A stretch of 36,708 nucleotides of DNA, taken from positions 1 to 36,708 of the forward strand of contig SXNM01000081.1 in the NCBI GenBank assembly GCA_005777155.1. The letters are read 5' to 3'. This DNA comes from Pseudomonadota bacterium. Its GTDB lineage: Bacteria > Myxococcota_A > UBA9042. Positions 1 to 9,062 of this stretch are shown here, one piece after another (positions within the stretch are counted from its first letter, which is position 1; each line of letters begins with the position of its first letter). The position numbers and the translations under genes are program-made. A model generated the notes under the pieces. It did no database searches and was not told the DNA's origin. It worked only from the letters and a program-made list of their open reading frames with translations.

Positions 1-1
1 C

Positions 2-304
2 AACGTGCGCGAGCTCGAGAACGCGATAGAGCGGGCCGTGGTGCTGGCGCGTGGCAACGCCATCACGCTCGCTGACCTGCCGAGTCACCTGCAGCTGCGC
101 GTCAGCGACGGACCGCGCCGCGTGCTCAGCTTCCCGGTCGGCACTGCGCTGGCTGAGATCGAGCGCGAAGCCATCGACGCCACCTTGGCGCTGACCGGCG
201 GCGACAAGCGGCGGGCGGCCGCGCTGCTCGGCATCGGCGTGCGGACGCTGTATCGGCGGTTGGGCGCGCCCGGCGAGCCGTTGCCGATCGAGGAGGAGTC
301 ATGA
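2..304 (+). CDS. Sigma-54-dependent response regulator / Fis-type HTH, C-terminal fragment (5' truncated by window edge)
   Basis: NVRELENAIERAVVLARG (NtrC-family C-terminal AAA+ motif) and a C-terminal Fis-like HTH (DATLALTGGDKRRAAALLGIGVRTLYRRL); frame is open at the left edge. Confidence 0.85.
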   Translation, partial: NVRELENAIERAVVLARGNAITLADLPSHLQLRVSDGPRRVLSFPVGTALAEIEREAIDATLALTGGDKRRAAALLGIGVRTLYRRLGAPGEPLPIEEES

Positions 305-1746
305 CCGCGACACCGGGGTCCAAGTCGGCGCAGGCCGCGGCGTCGGCTGCGGCGGTGCTTGACCGCAGCGACGCCACGCCTCGCGAGGTCGCAGCGGCCG
401 TCGTCACCGTCATCGCCGGTGGCGCATCGCCGGGCGCAGCGGCGTCGCGCTTGTGCGCGGCTCGCCTCGGGGGGGCGCCGCAGCGGTTGCACCATAGCTG
501 GATTACGCTCGACGACGCGCTGCGCGCCGCCGCTGAGGTGCCACACGGTCGCACCGCGCTGCCGATCGCCATCGCGGCGGGGCTCGTGGCGGCGACGCCC
601 GCTGCGAGGTATTCAGGTCAGGGTACGGCTTCATCCCTGGAAGAGCATGAGATCGCAGGCGATCCGGTTGGCGCCGCGCTGACGGTCCGTGCAACGCTCG
701 CCGCCGGTACGTCAGCGGCCGCGGTCGAGGCCGCGCTGGTCGCTTGGCTCTACCGGGCCCCGACCCGAATTGGACACCTCGCCCCTCTGGTGGCGGCGGT
801 CGCTTCTCTGCGGGCCAGCGTCGAGCCCGAGGCAGGCGCCGACTTGCTGGCCTCGTTGGCGGCCACCATGAGCGAGGCCGCCGCCGTCGACCCTGGGCCG
901 CTGGCTGCCGGGCATGAGGGGCGCGTCGCTCCGATCCTCGCCGCCGCCGCGCAGGTCTTTGCTGCCGAAGAGCCGAGCAAGGCCACAGCGTTTCAGGAGC
1001 CGCGCTTCCGCGCTCACCTCATCGATGGCGACGCCGCCAACGCCGAGCGGGCATTGGCCAAAGCCTTGGCGTTCGGCGTGCCTCGCGCGCTGGTCTGCAG
1101 CTCGCTGGCGCTGGCGGCCGCGGAGCGGCTGCTGCGTTTTGACGAAGCGATTGACGCCAACCCCTACCGCCGCGAGGGCTGGGCCGACGTCGCCTGGCTC
1201 CTGCGGCTCTGCGAGGCTGCCCGCCGGCTGGAGGTCCGCCACCGGGCGCCTGGCTGGCTCGGGCTCGCCCTGTACTGCGCCTGGGCCATACAGGTCGGGG
1301 CCACGCTTGATGCGCCCAGCGATGAGCGGCTCAACCTGCCGGAGCCGCTCGCGCTGGCGCCCTCCTGGGACCACGGCCCAGAGGTCGCGCGGGTCGTGCT
1401 CGCCATGCAGCGCGGCGACGCGATGGCTTCAATCGGCGCGCTGCGCGCCTACCTGCTGATGGGGTTGCCCGAGACGCCGCTCGGAGCGGCGGTCATCGAG
1501 GCCGCGCTGACCCTGCCGCGCGCCGGTAGCGTCGACGCCCAGGTCGCCGCCGTCGGGCTGGCCAGCGCCGCTGTGGACGCCGGCCTCGCCCTTGGCGCAC
1601 ACCCCCACCGCGAGCGCGTCTGGTCGGCGGCCTTGCGCGCGCTCTCGGCACCCCGCGCCGACAACGCCCTCGCGACGCTCGTGATGACGCAGCTGGGCGG
1701 CGCCACCGCCTCGGTCGCGGTGCCTTGGCGTTGGCTGACGGCGTAG
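301..1746 (+). CDS. Hypothetical protein, 481 aa, Ala-rich and probably all-helical
   Basis: Long ORF with ATGA overlap to the upstream regulator; no family recognised. Confidence 0.75.
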   Translation: MTATPGSKSAQAAASAAAVLDRSDATPREVAAAVVTVIAGGASPGAAASRLCAARLGGAPQRLHHSWITLDDALRAAAEVPHGRTALPIAIAAGLVAATPAARYSGQGTASSLEEHEIAGDPVGAALTVRATLAAGTSAAAVEAALVAWLYRAPTRIGHLAPLVAAVASLRASVEPEAGADLLASLAATMSEAAAVDPGPLAAGHEGRVAPILAAAAQVFAAEEPSKATAFQEPRFRAHLIDGDAANAERALAKALAFGVPRALVCSSLALAAAERLLRFDEAIDANPYRREGWADVAWLLRLCEAARRLEVRHRAPGWLGLALYCAWAIQVGATLDAPSDERLNLPEPLALAPSWDHGPEVARVVLAMQRGDAMASIGALRAYLLMGLPETPLGAAVIEAALTLPRAGSVDAQVAAVGLASAAVDAGLALGAHPHRERVWSAALRALSAPRADNALATLVMTQLGGATASVAVPWRWLTA

Positions 1747-1900
1747 GCCTGACCCGGGCGGCTCGCAGCCCGCTGGCCGCAAGGTGTGACCATCGGGCGT
1801 AACTCCGGTGTCTTCGCGGGCACTGCCGGGAACTGGCGCCGCGACCCGGCTGCAGGCCGCCCGGGGCATTGGGCAGCAAGGTCGTGCCGCAACCTCACCA

Positions 1901-1929
1901 TTGACGACGCCAGCGTTGACTCCCATACT
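1901..1929 (+). promoter_or_regulatory. Possible sigma-70-like promoter (TTGACG - 17 nt - CATACT)
   Basis: -35 at 1901-1906, -10 at 1924-1929, about 40 nt upstream of the ATG at 1969, which has AGGAG at 1956-1960. Confidence 0.35.
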
Positions 1930-1968
1930 CCCGCGCGTCCGAAAACACGCCCGGTAGGAGTGCTCGCC

Positions 1969-3066
1969 ATGATGTTCGCCCGCTTCCAGAATTCTATCGC
2001 AATGACCGCTATTTGCGCGTCGATCATCGTCGGGCTCGCGGCTTGCGGCAAGAAGGAAGAGCCCAAGCCGGCGCCCGCTGCAGCCGCAGCCAAGGTCGCG
2101 GAGTCTGCCGCCGCTGTCGCGCAGGTCGCCGAAGCCGCCAAGCCGGCCGAGCCGCCGGCCGCACCGCCGCCGCCGGACGTCACTCTAGAAGCTGGGGAAG
2201 GAGTGGTGGCGTGGCTCTCTATGCGTTCGTTCGCCGCCACCTTTGACGCAGTCGAGCTGTTGGCGACCAAGTTCGAGGCGGCGCCACCGGGCGTATCGCT
2301 GCGTCAGGCAGCGCTCGACGAGCTGACCAAGGGGTTCGCCTCTGTCGGCATCGTCGGCCACGAGTGGATCGACAAAACGCGCGCCATTCACATCGTCTAC
2401 CAGGATGACAAGCCCGAGGCGCCGCAGAGCGGCGTGGCGGTGCTGTTGCCCGTCGTGGACAAGCAGAAGGCCCTTGACGCCATGACCGGCGCCAAGAAGG
2501 GCGCCGAAGCCTCAGGGCACGAGGCCATGCTGACGGTGGGCACAAATCAAATTTTCGTCGACTTCTTGGACAAGACCGCCGTCCTGACGATCGACGGCGA
2601 GCGCTTCGGCAAGGTCAAAGCGTTCGCCGGCCGTCTCGGCGCCGTCGAGGTCCCCGCAGCCGTCTACCTCGGCATCTCGGTGCGCGACGTGGTCAAGACC
2701 CGCGCCAAGGAGCTCGAGCAGGCGTTTGCCGGCCTCGACGCCATCGGGAAAGGGTCGAAGGAGCCAGGCGCGGGCGCGTCGGTGGACTACTACGGCAAGA
2801 TGCTGCGCGAGTGGACCCAGAGCCTCACCCGAGTCGAGGTGCTGGTCGACGCGACCACTGACGACGTCCAGGCAGCGATGCGGCTGCACGCTGTGCCCGA
2901 CAGCAAGCTCGGCAAGCAGATGGCCAGCAGCCGAGGCCGGCTGGCCCTGCCGATCGCTGCGCAGCTGCCTGCCAATGCCTACCTCGCCTTCGTGTCCAAC
3001 ATCGACCCGCTGGCGAGCGTCGACCAGGTCCGCGACGCGATCAAAATGCTGGGCGAGCTCATCTAG
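1969..3066 (+). CDS. Lipoprotein, N-terminal part of a reading frame ended by an in-frame TAG (see findings)
   Basis: MMFARFQNSIAMTAICASIIVGLAAC lipobox, AGGAG SD 8 nt upstream; ORF-track start at 1786 replaced by 1969; the same frame resumes at 3067. Confidence 0.75.
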   Translation: MMFARFQNSIAMTAICASIIVGLAACGKKEEPKPAPAAAAAKVAESAAAVAQVAEAAKPAEPPAAPPPPDVTLEAGEGVVAWLSMRSFAATFDAVELLATKFEAAPPGVSLRQAALDELTKGFASVGIVGHEWIDKTRAIHIVYQDDKPEAPQSGVAVLLPVVDKQKALDAMTGAKKGAEASGHEAMLTVGTNQIFVDFLDKTAVLTIDGERFGKVKAFAGRLGAVEVPAAVYLGISVRDVVKTRAKELEQAFAGLDAIGKGSKEPGAGASVDYYGKMLREWTQSLTRVEVLVDATTDDVQAAMRLHAVPDSKLGKQMASSRGRLALPIAAQLPANAYLAFVSNIDPLASVDQVRDAIKMLGELI

Positions 3067-3108
3067 CTCGACGCCGCCGCCGTTGACGGCCTAGAGGCCG
3101 ACCTCCGC

Positions 3109-3912
3109 ATGGCGATCGAGAAGCAGGACGGCACCAGCGGCTTGGCTGTGTACCCCGACGGTGACGCCGCAGTGGGCCTGCTCGCCTTCGCCGGCGCCAA
3201 GGATCCGGAGGCTGTGCTCAAGCTCGGCAAGAAGGTCGTCTCGCTTTTGCTGCTCAAGGCGATCGAGGCCGAGGAGGCGCGCGCCAAGGCCGCAGACCCC
3301 AAGGCGCCCGTCGATCCCAAGCTCGGCATCGTCAAGAAGGCTGTCACCGACATGAAGGTCGACCCGCTGATCGAGGCGTTCGGCCCGGTGGCGAAGGAGG
3401 CGGGTGTCACTATCACCGCCAACACGACCAAGGCCGACGGCGCGGCCTGCGACGTCCTCGATTTCACTTTTGACTGGGCCAAGATCAAGGCCGCGGCCGG
3501 CGGCGAGGAGGTCGAGCAAGTCGAGCGCTTCACCGGCAAGAACATGGCCATGGCCCTGTGCACCGGCAGCGATCGGATCGTAGTCACCATCGGCCCGAGC
3601 GCGTTCGAGCAGGGGCGCCGCGCCGCGACCGGCAAGGTTGGCGGTCTCGACGCCGCGCCGGTCTGGAAGTCGACGGCCGAGAAGGCGGTCGCCTCCCCGG
3701 TGTGGCTCGGCTACCTGAACCTTGGCGCTGCTGTCGGCGCCATGAGCAAGGCGATTCCGGAGTTGGCAGGTATCGAATTGCCGGCCGACCGCGCCGTCGG
3801 CATCAGCTGCGGCTACCGCGCCCAGTCGTATGCTTGTGAGCTCGACGTGCCCGTATCCGTCGGCCAGGCGCTCGCCAAGATCGCCAAGCAGAAGGCTCGG
3901 CCGCAGCCATGA
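3109..3912 (+). CDS. C-terminal continuation of the preceding lipoprotein frame (separate ORF or pseudogene half)
   Basis: Same reading frame as 1969..3066, no signal peptide, similar composition; linker LDAAAVDGLEADLR is open between the TAG and ATG 3109. Confidence 0.6.
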   Translation: MAIEKQDGTSGLAVYPDGDAAVGLLAFAGAKDPEAVLKLGKKVVSLLLLKAIEAEEARAKAADPKAPVDPKLGIVKKAVTDMKVDPLIEAFGPVAKEAGVTITANTTKADGAACDVLDFTFDWAKIKAAAGGEEVEQVERFTGKNMAMALCTGSDRIVVTIGPSAFEQGRRAATGKVGGLDAAPVWKSTAEKAVASPVWLGYLNLGAAVGAMSKAIPELAGIELPADRAVGISCGYRAQSYACELDVPVSVGQALAKIAKQKARPQP

Positions 3913-3922
3913 AGGCGCGACG

Positions 3923-5521
3923 ATGCCCCTGCAGGTAGGCTCCAGGTACGCCCTGGCGCTGGCCTGCATGGTCTGGGCGCTGGCCTGCCGATCGCCGGCG
4001 CCAGATGGCTATGACGACGCCGAGCCCTACGCAAGCCTTGAGCGCAGTAGCGATGCCGACGCACCCGATATCACCACCGGGGGCGGCGACGCTGCGGCAG
4101 CTGCCGATGTGCAACCGCCGACGTTGCCGAGCCTTGAAGGGCCCTGCAGCGCCGGTGAGACACGCTGCGGCGGCGTTGAGCTCGACACTTGTGTCCCAGC
4201 TGGCGACGGCTGGGTTCGCCTAGCGTGCTTTCCTGGGACGGCCTGCGTCGACGGCAGCTGCCAACCGATCGGCAGCAATCTGGTCTTGATCTTCGATACA
4301 TCCGGCTCCATGAGCGCTACCGTCGGCGGCCGAGCCTGCGGCAAGACCAGCTTCCCAAACTGTGATCCAGCCAAAGGCTGCTCGCGGATGGACGTCAGCA
4401 AGGTGGTCTTCCGCGAGGCGCTGAAGAAGATCGACGGCGCGCGGGTGTCGATGGCGCTGTTTCGGTTTCCGTCCGGGCTGAACTCCCCGCCCTCGCCCGA
4501 CTGCGTCGAAGGGCACCAAGTGGGAAGTCATCACATGTCGGGCGATCCTGGGTCGCAGGCCGTGACCGCCGTGACCAAGTGGTATTGGTCAGCGCTGCAC
4601 GAGGTGATGGCGGTCCCGTTCCCGCGCACCCCTGCCGAGGCGACATCGCGCGGCAAGGAGCTGACGCGTTGGATGGACGGCGTCGAGAGCATCAAGAGCA
4701 CGGGCGCGTCCTGCGCAGGCGCCCAGTCCCACAAAGGCTGCGTGGCGGTCGCCGCCTGCGGCAAGGGCGCCTGCTGCGCCCAGGGCTGCATCGAGTCCGT
4801 GGAGCCCGAGCTGCGCGCGTCTGGCGGGACGCCGATCGGCAAGACGCTCTTCTACGTCGGCGAGTACCTTCGTCACCGCGTGGTCGTCGATGGCGCCGCC
4901 TGCACCGTCGACGGTGACTGCGGCACGCCTCACCACCGGTGTCTGCAGCAGCGGTGCGTCGATCCCGCCCGACATTGCCGCGATACGGTCGTGGTCTTGT
5001 TCACCGACGGTGGGCAAGACAGTGATCCCACGGATTTTTTCTCGCCACTCCCGATGGCCAAGCGGCTGGGCTATGGGCTTGCATGCAGCGGCGACGGCGA
5101 CTGCGTCGGGGGCGCCGTCTGCGACGCTGGGCGCTGCCTACCGAAGAGCGCGACAGGGCTGCGTTGCCTCGCGACCGGCGCGGCCTGCCAGCCAGGGGCT
5201 CCGGTCGGCGATCCGCTGCACTGCCCCACACTCCCCGGCGTCGGCAGCCACTGCCTACCGGAATCGACCGCCCAGCAGACCGCGAGCGCCGGCGTTGCAG
5301 CCCACAACGTGCTGCGGGCACCCGATGGAAAACCCTTCGGTGTGCGCTTGGTGGCGGTCGACGTCAGCGGTGAAGCGTCGCTCTTTCAGTCGTTTGACCT
5401 CGCGACGGCCGCGGGCGGCCGGGTCTTGACCGCCGACACCGCGGACCCAGCCGCGTTCCTGGCGACGCTGAACGCTGCACTCGACTTGAAAAACAGTAAG
5501 GCATGTGGGAACATTTTGTGA
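3923..5521 (+). CDS. von Willebrand factor A-domain lipoprotein with Cys-rich insertions
   Basis: Signal/lipobox-like VWALAC; MIDAS motif LVLIFDTSGSMS; later VVVLFTDGG; many Cys pairs; start moved from 3830 to 3923. Confidence 0.8.
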   Translation: MPLQVGSRYALALACMVWALACRSPAPDGYDDAEPYASLERSSDADAPDITTGGGDAAAAADVQPPTLPSLEGPCSAGETRCGGVELDTCVPAGDGWVRLACFPGTACVDGSCQPIGSNLVLIFDTSGSMSATVGGRACGKTSFPNCDPAKGCSRMDVSKVVFREALKKIDGARVSMALFRFPSGLNSPPSPDCVEGHQVGSHHMSGDPGSQAVTAVTKWYWSALHEVMAVPFPRTPAEATSRGKELTRWMDGVESIKSTGASCAGAQSHKGCVAVAACGKGACCAQGCIESVEPELRASGGTPIGKTLFYVGEYLRHRVVVDGAACTVDGDCGTPHHRCLQQRCVDPARHCRDTVVVLFTDGGQDSDPTDFFSPLPMAKRLGYGLACSGDGDCVGGAVCDAGRCLPKSATGLRCLATGAACQPGAPVGDPLHCPTLPGVGSHCLPESTAQQTASAGVAAHNVLRAPDGKPFGVRLVAVDVSGEASLFQSFDLATAAGGRVLTADTADPAAFLATLNAALDLKNSKACGNIL

Positions 5522-5597
5522 GAGGTCATGGAACTGGCAAGCTTAGATGGCGCGAGCTCTCTGGGCGCAGTGGGTTGAACGTCCGTCGAGGCTAGGC

Positions 5598-7364
5598 ATG
5601 AACCAGCGATCGGTCCGGGTGCTTGGATTCCTAGCGATCACTGGGCTGCTCGCATGCTCCAATCCAGCAGCGGGCGACGACGCGTCGGGCGCCGTTGAGA
5701 CCGCGACCGGCAACACTGCGAACAACGACACAGGCGGTCAAGGCGTGGACGGCGTTGACGCCGGCGCGCTCCCTGACGCCAAGCCGGACGCCGTGACCGG
5801 TGGCAGCGACGCGGCGACCGGTGAGGTGATCGCGGACAGCGGCGCAGACGTCTCTTCAGACGGCGTCGACGACCTCGGCGAGCAGAAGGACGGGTTGGAT
5901 ACCGACGACGGCGTGGCGGACGGATCCGGCTCCGACGCAGAGCCGCAGGATGGCGCTGGAGAAATCGACGAAGATGCCGAGCCGATCAAGGTCTGCAACG
6001 CCGGTGAGACCAAGTGCATTGGCGCCAAGATCGGCACCTGCGGTGCACTGGAAGACGGCTGGATTGAGAGCAACTGCTTCCCAGGCCAGACGTGCAGCAA
6101 CGGCGTCTGCGCCCCGGTGAGCAACAACTTGTTGATCGTCTTCGACACCTCCGGTTCGATGACGGGCAAGGTCAACAGCTGCAGCGTCAGTGGTCAAACC
6201 TGGCCAACCTGTGATCCCACCAAAGCCTGCACGCGCATGGACGTCAGCAAGGTCGTGTTCACCAAGGCCCTCGAGAAGATCGACGACGCCCTGACGCGGA
6301 TGGCGCTGTTTCGCTTTCCGCAGAAGCTCTACTACAAGACGGGGGCCAACAGTTGCATGTCCGGCTACTACCAGGGCCAGTCCAAGCTCTCGACCGACGT
6401 CGCGAACTTGCAGTCGGTCGAAGGCGACAGCGCCTCCTGGTTCTGGGATTCGCTCAACGAGACGGCATGTGTCGACTTCCCCAAGGACGACAAGACCGCG
6501 AATAAGGCGCAGATCCTCAAGTGGATGAATGGCAGCGAGTCGATGGCAGACAGCGGGAACTGTGGCGGAGGCTCGACGATGAGCTGTGCGCCGGTGAACG
6601 GCTGCGGCGGCACCTGCTGTTCTGGAACCTGCTGGATTCACGACGATCCGGAGCTGCGCCCGACGGGCGGTACCCCGATCGGCAAGACGCTCTTCTACGT
6701 CGGCGAGTACCTACGCAACCGCGTTGTAGTCGATGGACGCAAGTGCACAGCGGACGCCGACTGCGGCAACGTCAACTACCAGTGCAAGGACGGGATCTGC
6801 AAAGACCCGGCGCGATCCTGCCGCGAGATCATCTTGATCTTGTTCACCGATGGCGGCGAGAGCAACAGCGCGAGCAACTACTTCGCGCCGTGGGTGCAGG
6901 CCAAGCGAATGGCGTTCGGGCTCGGCTGCCAGAGCGACGCGGACTGCGTTGGGGGCACCTCAGACGAGCCGATCGTGTGCACCAGCGGCAAGTGCCTGCC
7001 AAAGTACTCGATCACCGGCTACTTCTGCTCGAAGTCTGGCGCCGCCTGTCTGCCAACGGCCCAGGTCGGTGAGGCCACTCATTGCGCCGGCACCTGCACG
7101 CCCGACCCGCGTGGGACCTTCACCGCGGCCGCCGGTGTCGCCAAGGACAACGTTCTGCGCTCGCCTGACGGCAAGCCTTTCGGCGTCCGAGTACACGTCG
7201 TCGACATCTCGGGATCGACCGACGCCAAGAACAGCATGAGCCTCGCCATCTCCGGCAACGGCAAGCTGCTCGGCGCCGACGCCGAGGACCCAGTCAAGTT
7301 CCTCGCCGCGCTCGAGAGCGCCTTCGACATCAAGAACGCAAAAATTTGCGGCGAGAGCTTCTAG
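5598..7364 (+). CDS. von Willebrand factor A-domain lipoprotein, tandem paralogue of the previous gene
   Basis: MNQRSVRVLGFLAITGLLAC lipobox; Asp-rich linker; LLIVFDTSGSMTG; ILILFTDGGES; shares GGTPIGKTLFYVGEYLR and NVLRxPDGKPFGVR with its neighbour. Confidence 0.83.
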   Translation: MNQRSVRVLGFLAITGLLACSNPAAGDDASGAVETATGNTANNDTGGQGVDGVDAGALPDAKPDAVTGGSDAATGEVIADSGADVSSDGVDDLGEQKDGLDTDDGVADGSGSDAEPQDGAGEIDEDAEPIKVCNAGETKCIGAKIGTCGALEDGWIESNCFPGQTCSNGVCAPVSNNLLIVFDTSGSMTGKVNSCSVSGQTWPTCDPTKACTRMDVSKVVFTKALEKIDDALTRMALFRFPQKLYYKTGANSCMSGYYQGQSKLSTDVANLQSVEGDSASWFWDSLNETACVDFPKDDKTANKAQILKWMNGSESMADSGNCGGGSTMSCAPVNGCGGTCCSGTCWIHDDPELRPTGGTPIGKTLFYVGEYLRNRVVVDGRKCTADADCGNVNYQCKDGICKDPARSCREIILILFTDGGESNSASNYFAPWVQAKRMAFGLGCQSDADCVGGTSDEPIVCTSGKCLPKYSITGYFCSKSGAACLPTAQVGEATHCAGTCTPDPRGTFTAAAGVAKDNVLRSPDGKPFGVRVHVVDISGSTDAKNSMSLAISGNGKLLGADAEDPVKFLAALESAFDIKNAKICGESF

Positions 7365-7376
7365 GCTCCCCATTCG

Positions 7377-7398
7377 TCGGTGGGCGCGCGCCCAACGA
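7377..7398. terminator. Inverted repeat downstream of the VWA gene (tcggtgggcgc/gcgcccaacga)
   Basis: 10 of 11 positions pair with no spacer; lies 13 nt after the stop, between convergent genes; no T-tract. Confidence 0.3.
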
Positions 7399-7557
7399 GC
7401 CTCCGGCGGCGCTCATCGCAGACGGCGGCCTGGGACGTTGTCCGGCGGCAGCGCTGGGCCGCGTCGGGCGCTGGCGTCGACGTGCGGTCGATTCGTCATC
7501 CACCCGGCGGGGGCGCCGGTTGGGCCTGGCGACCCTGGCGCCTGCCGTCGCGACGGC

Positions 7558-8490
7558 TTACGCCTTGGCTGTCGTGGGCGCATCGAAAAGCATCGCCGCG
7601 CCGACCGGTCCGCTATCTCCGCCGAGCGACGCCGCGACCAGCGGTGGCAGAGGCAGGGAGCTGAGGGCCGCCGCGGCGCGCGTTGCCGAGGGCGCGAAGA
7701 GGTCGAGGCCAGCGCAGAGCCCGCCGGCGATGATCAAGCGATCGAGACCAAAGAGGGCGTCGAGCCGCGCTCCAAGCGTGCCGAGCACGACCCCGACGCG
7801 GTCCGTGATGCCTGCGGCGATCGCGTCTCCGTCACGCGCCGCGTCCAAGAGGGCTGGGACCAAGGCCGCCGGCCCCAAGCCGATGCCAGGACGCCAGCCC
7901 GTCTCGGCCGCCATGCGCGCGATGCCGGTCTGCGACGCGAACTGCTCCGCGCAGCCGCGCCCACCGCAGCCGCAGGCGGGGCCGTCAGCCTGGACGATCA
8001 GGTGACCGAGTTCGGCGCCCCTGCCGCGGCCGCCCCGGACGAGCCAGCCATCCAGCACCAGCGCGCCGCCGAGCCCGGTCCCAAGGGCCAAGCAGGCCAG
8101 CCGTCGTGCGCCTTCCCCGGCACCGGCGCGCGCCTCGCCCCAGCCGATGCAGTTGGCGTCGTTCTCCGCCCGGACCGGCACTGCCATCGCCGTCGCCAGC
8201 AGCGCCGACAATGGGGCGTCGTCGAGCCACGGCATGTTGGGGCTCTGCAGGACCCGAGCGCCGTCGTGCGAGAGCACACCTGCGACGCCGAGTCCGATAG
8301 AGGTTGGCGCCGCCCCCACCGCGTCGGCGAGCGCGCCGCAGCCGTCTGCCAGCGCCTTCACCAGCGCCGCGACGCCCGTCCTCGGCGTCGGCTCGACATG
8401 GCGGCCGATCACTCGCCCTTGGCGCACCGCTGCAAACTTGAGCCGCGTGCCGCCGACGTCGACGCCAAAGCGCAGCTGCAGCGGAGTCAT
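7558..8490 (-). CDS. ROK-family sugar kinase (glucokinase-like)
   Basis: N-terminal FGVDVGGTRLKFA phosphate-binding motif; ROK zinc motif ACGCGGRGCAEQFAS. Confidence 0.88.
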   Translation of the reverse strand: MTPLQLRFGVDVGGTRLKFAAVRQGRVIGRHVEPTPRTGVAALVKALADGCGALADAVGAAPTSIGLGVAGVLSHDGARVLQSPNMPWLDDAPLSALLATAMAVPVRAENDANCIGWGEARAGAGEGARRLACLALGTGLGGALVLDGWLVRGGRGRGAELGHLIVQADGPACGCGGRGCAEQFASQTGIARMAAETGWRPGIGLGPAALVPALLDAARDGDAIAAGITDRVGVVLGTLGARLDALFGLDRLIIAGGLCAGLDLFAPSATRAAAALSSLPLPPLVAASLGGDSGPVGAAMLFDAPTTAKA

Positions 8491-8729
8491 GCCGCGTCGC
8501 CGGCCAGGGGCGCTGTCGAATCGCCGGTCTCGCTGAGGACCTCGATGCGTCGTTCGGCGGCGCCCAAGATCGCCTCGGCCTGGCGCGAGACGGTCACGCC
8601 ACGCTCGTACGCGGTCAGGCTCTCCTCCAGCGAGAGCTCGCCGCCCTCCAAACGCTGAACGATCGCCTCCAGCTCGTCGAGCAAGTCCTCAAAGCCCAGG
8701 CCGTCGCCCTGTCCGTGTCGAGGATCCAT
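8487..8729 (-). CDS. xseB: Exodeoxyribonuclease VII small subunit
   Basis: GFEDLLDELEAIVQRLEGGELSLEESLTAYERGVTVSRQAEAIL; 80 aa; ATGA overlap with the ROK kinase. Confidence 0.9.
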   Translation of the reverse strand: MDPRHGQGDGLGFEDLLDELEAIVQRLEGGELSLEESLTAYERGVTVSRQAEAILGAAERRIEVLSETGDSTAPLAGDAA

Positions 8730-9062
8730 CTCGCCTCCTCTCGCGCTGCTGTTCGGCGTGACTGCGGCCTTGAAGGGTAGCGCATCGAGGCGAGTGTCGA
8801 AAGACCGCTGCGCGTCGCCTAGTCGGCGCCCAGCAGGTCAAGCGGTGGGCCCGTGGCCGCAGCGACGTCGCCGCGGCAGGGGCAGCTCGCCGCAGCAAAG
8901 TGCCCGTCCGGCAGAGCCTTGGGTCAAGGTCTGACTCGGCCAGCGAGGCACTCGGAGCGACCACCCGGCCAGGAGATTGTGTCGCGGTCTGGTACGCGCC
9001 CACCACCGTGCTACCGTGCGCCATCGCCGCCACGGGCGCGGCCAGATCGCGTAGGAGCGTCC

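Noticed and set aside
3064-3066. Pyrrolysine insertion at the TAG
   Set aside because: No Pyl-associated gene is visible in the window and the protein is not a known Pyl enzyme; mutation or a two-gene layout is more likely.
7438-8658. 406-aa plus-strand ORF
   Set aside because: Antisense to the ROK kinase and xseB; no recognisable motifs.
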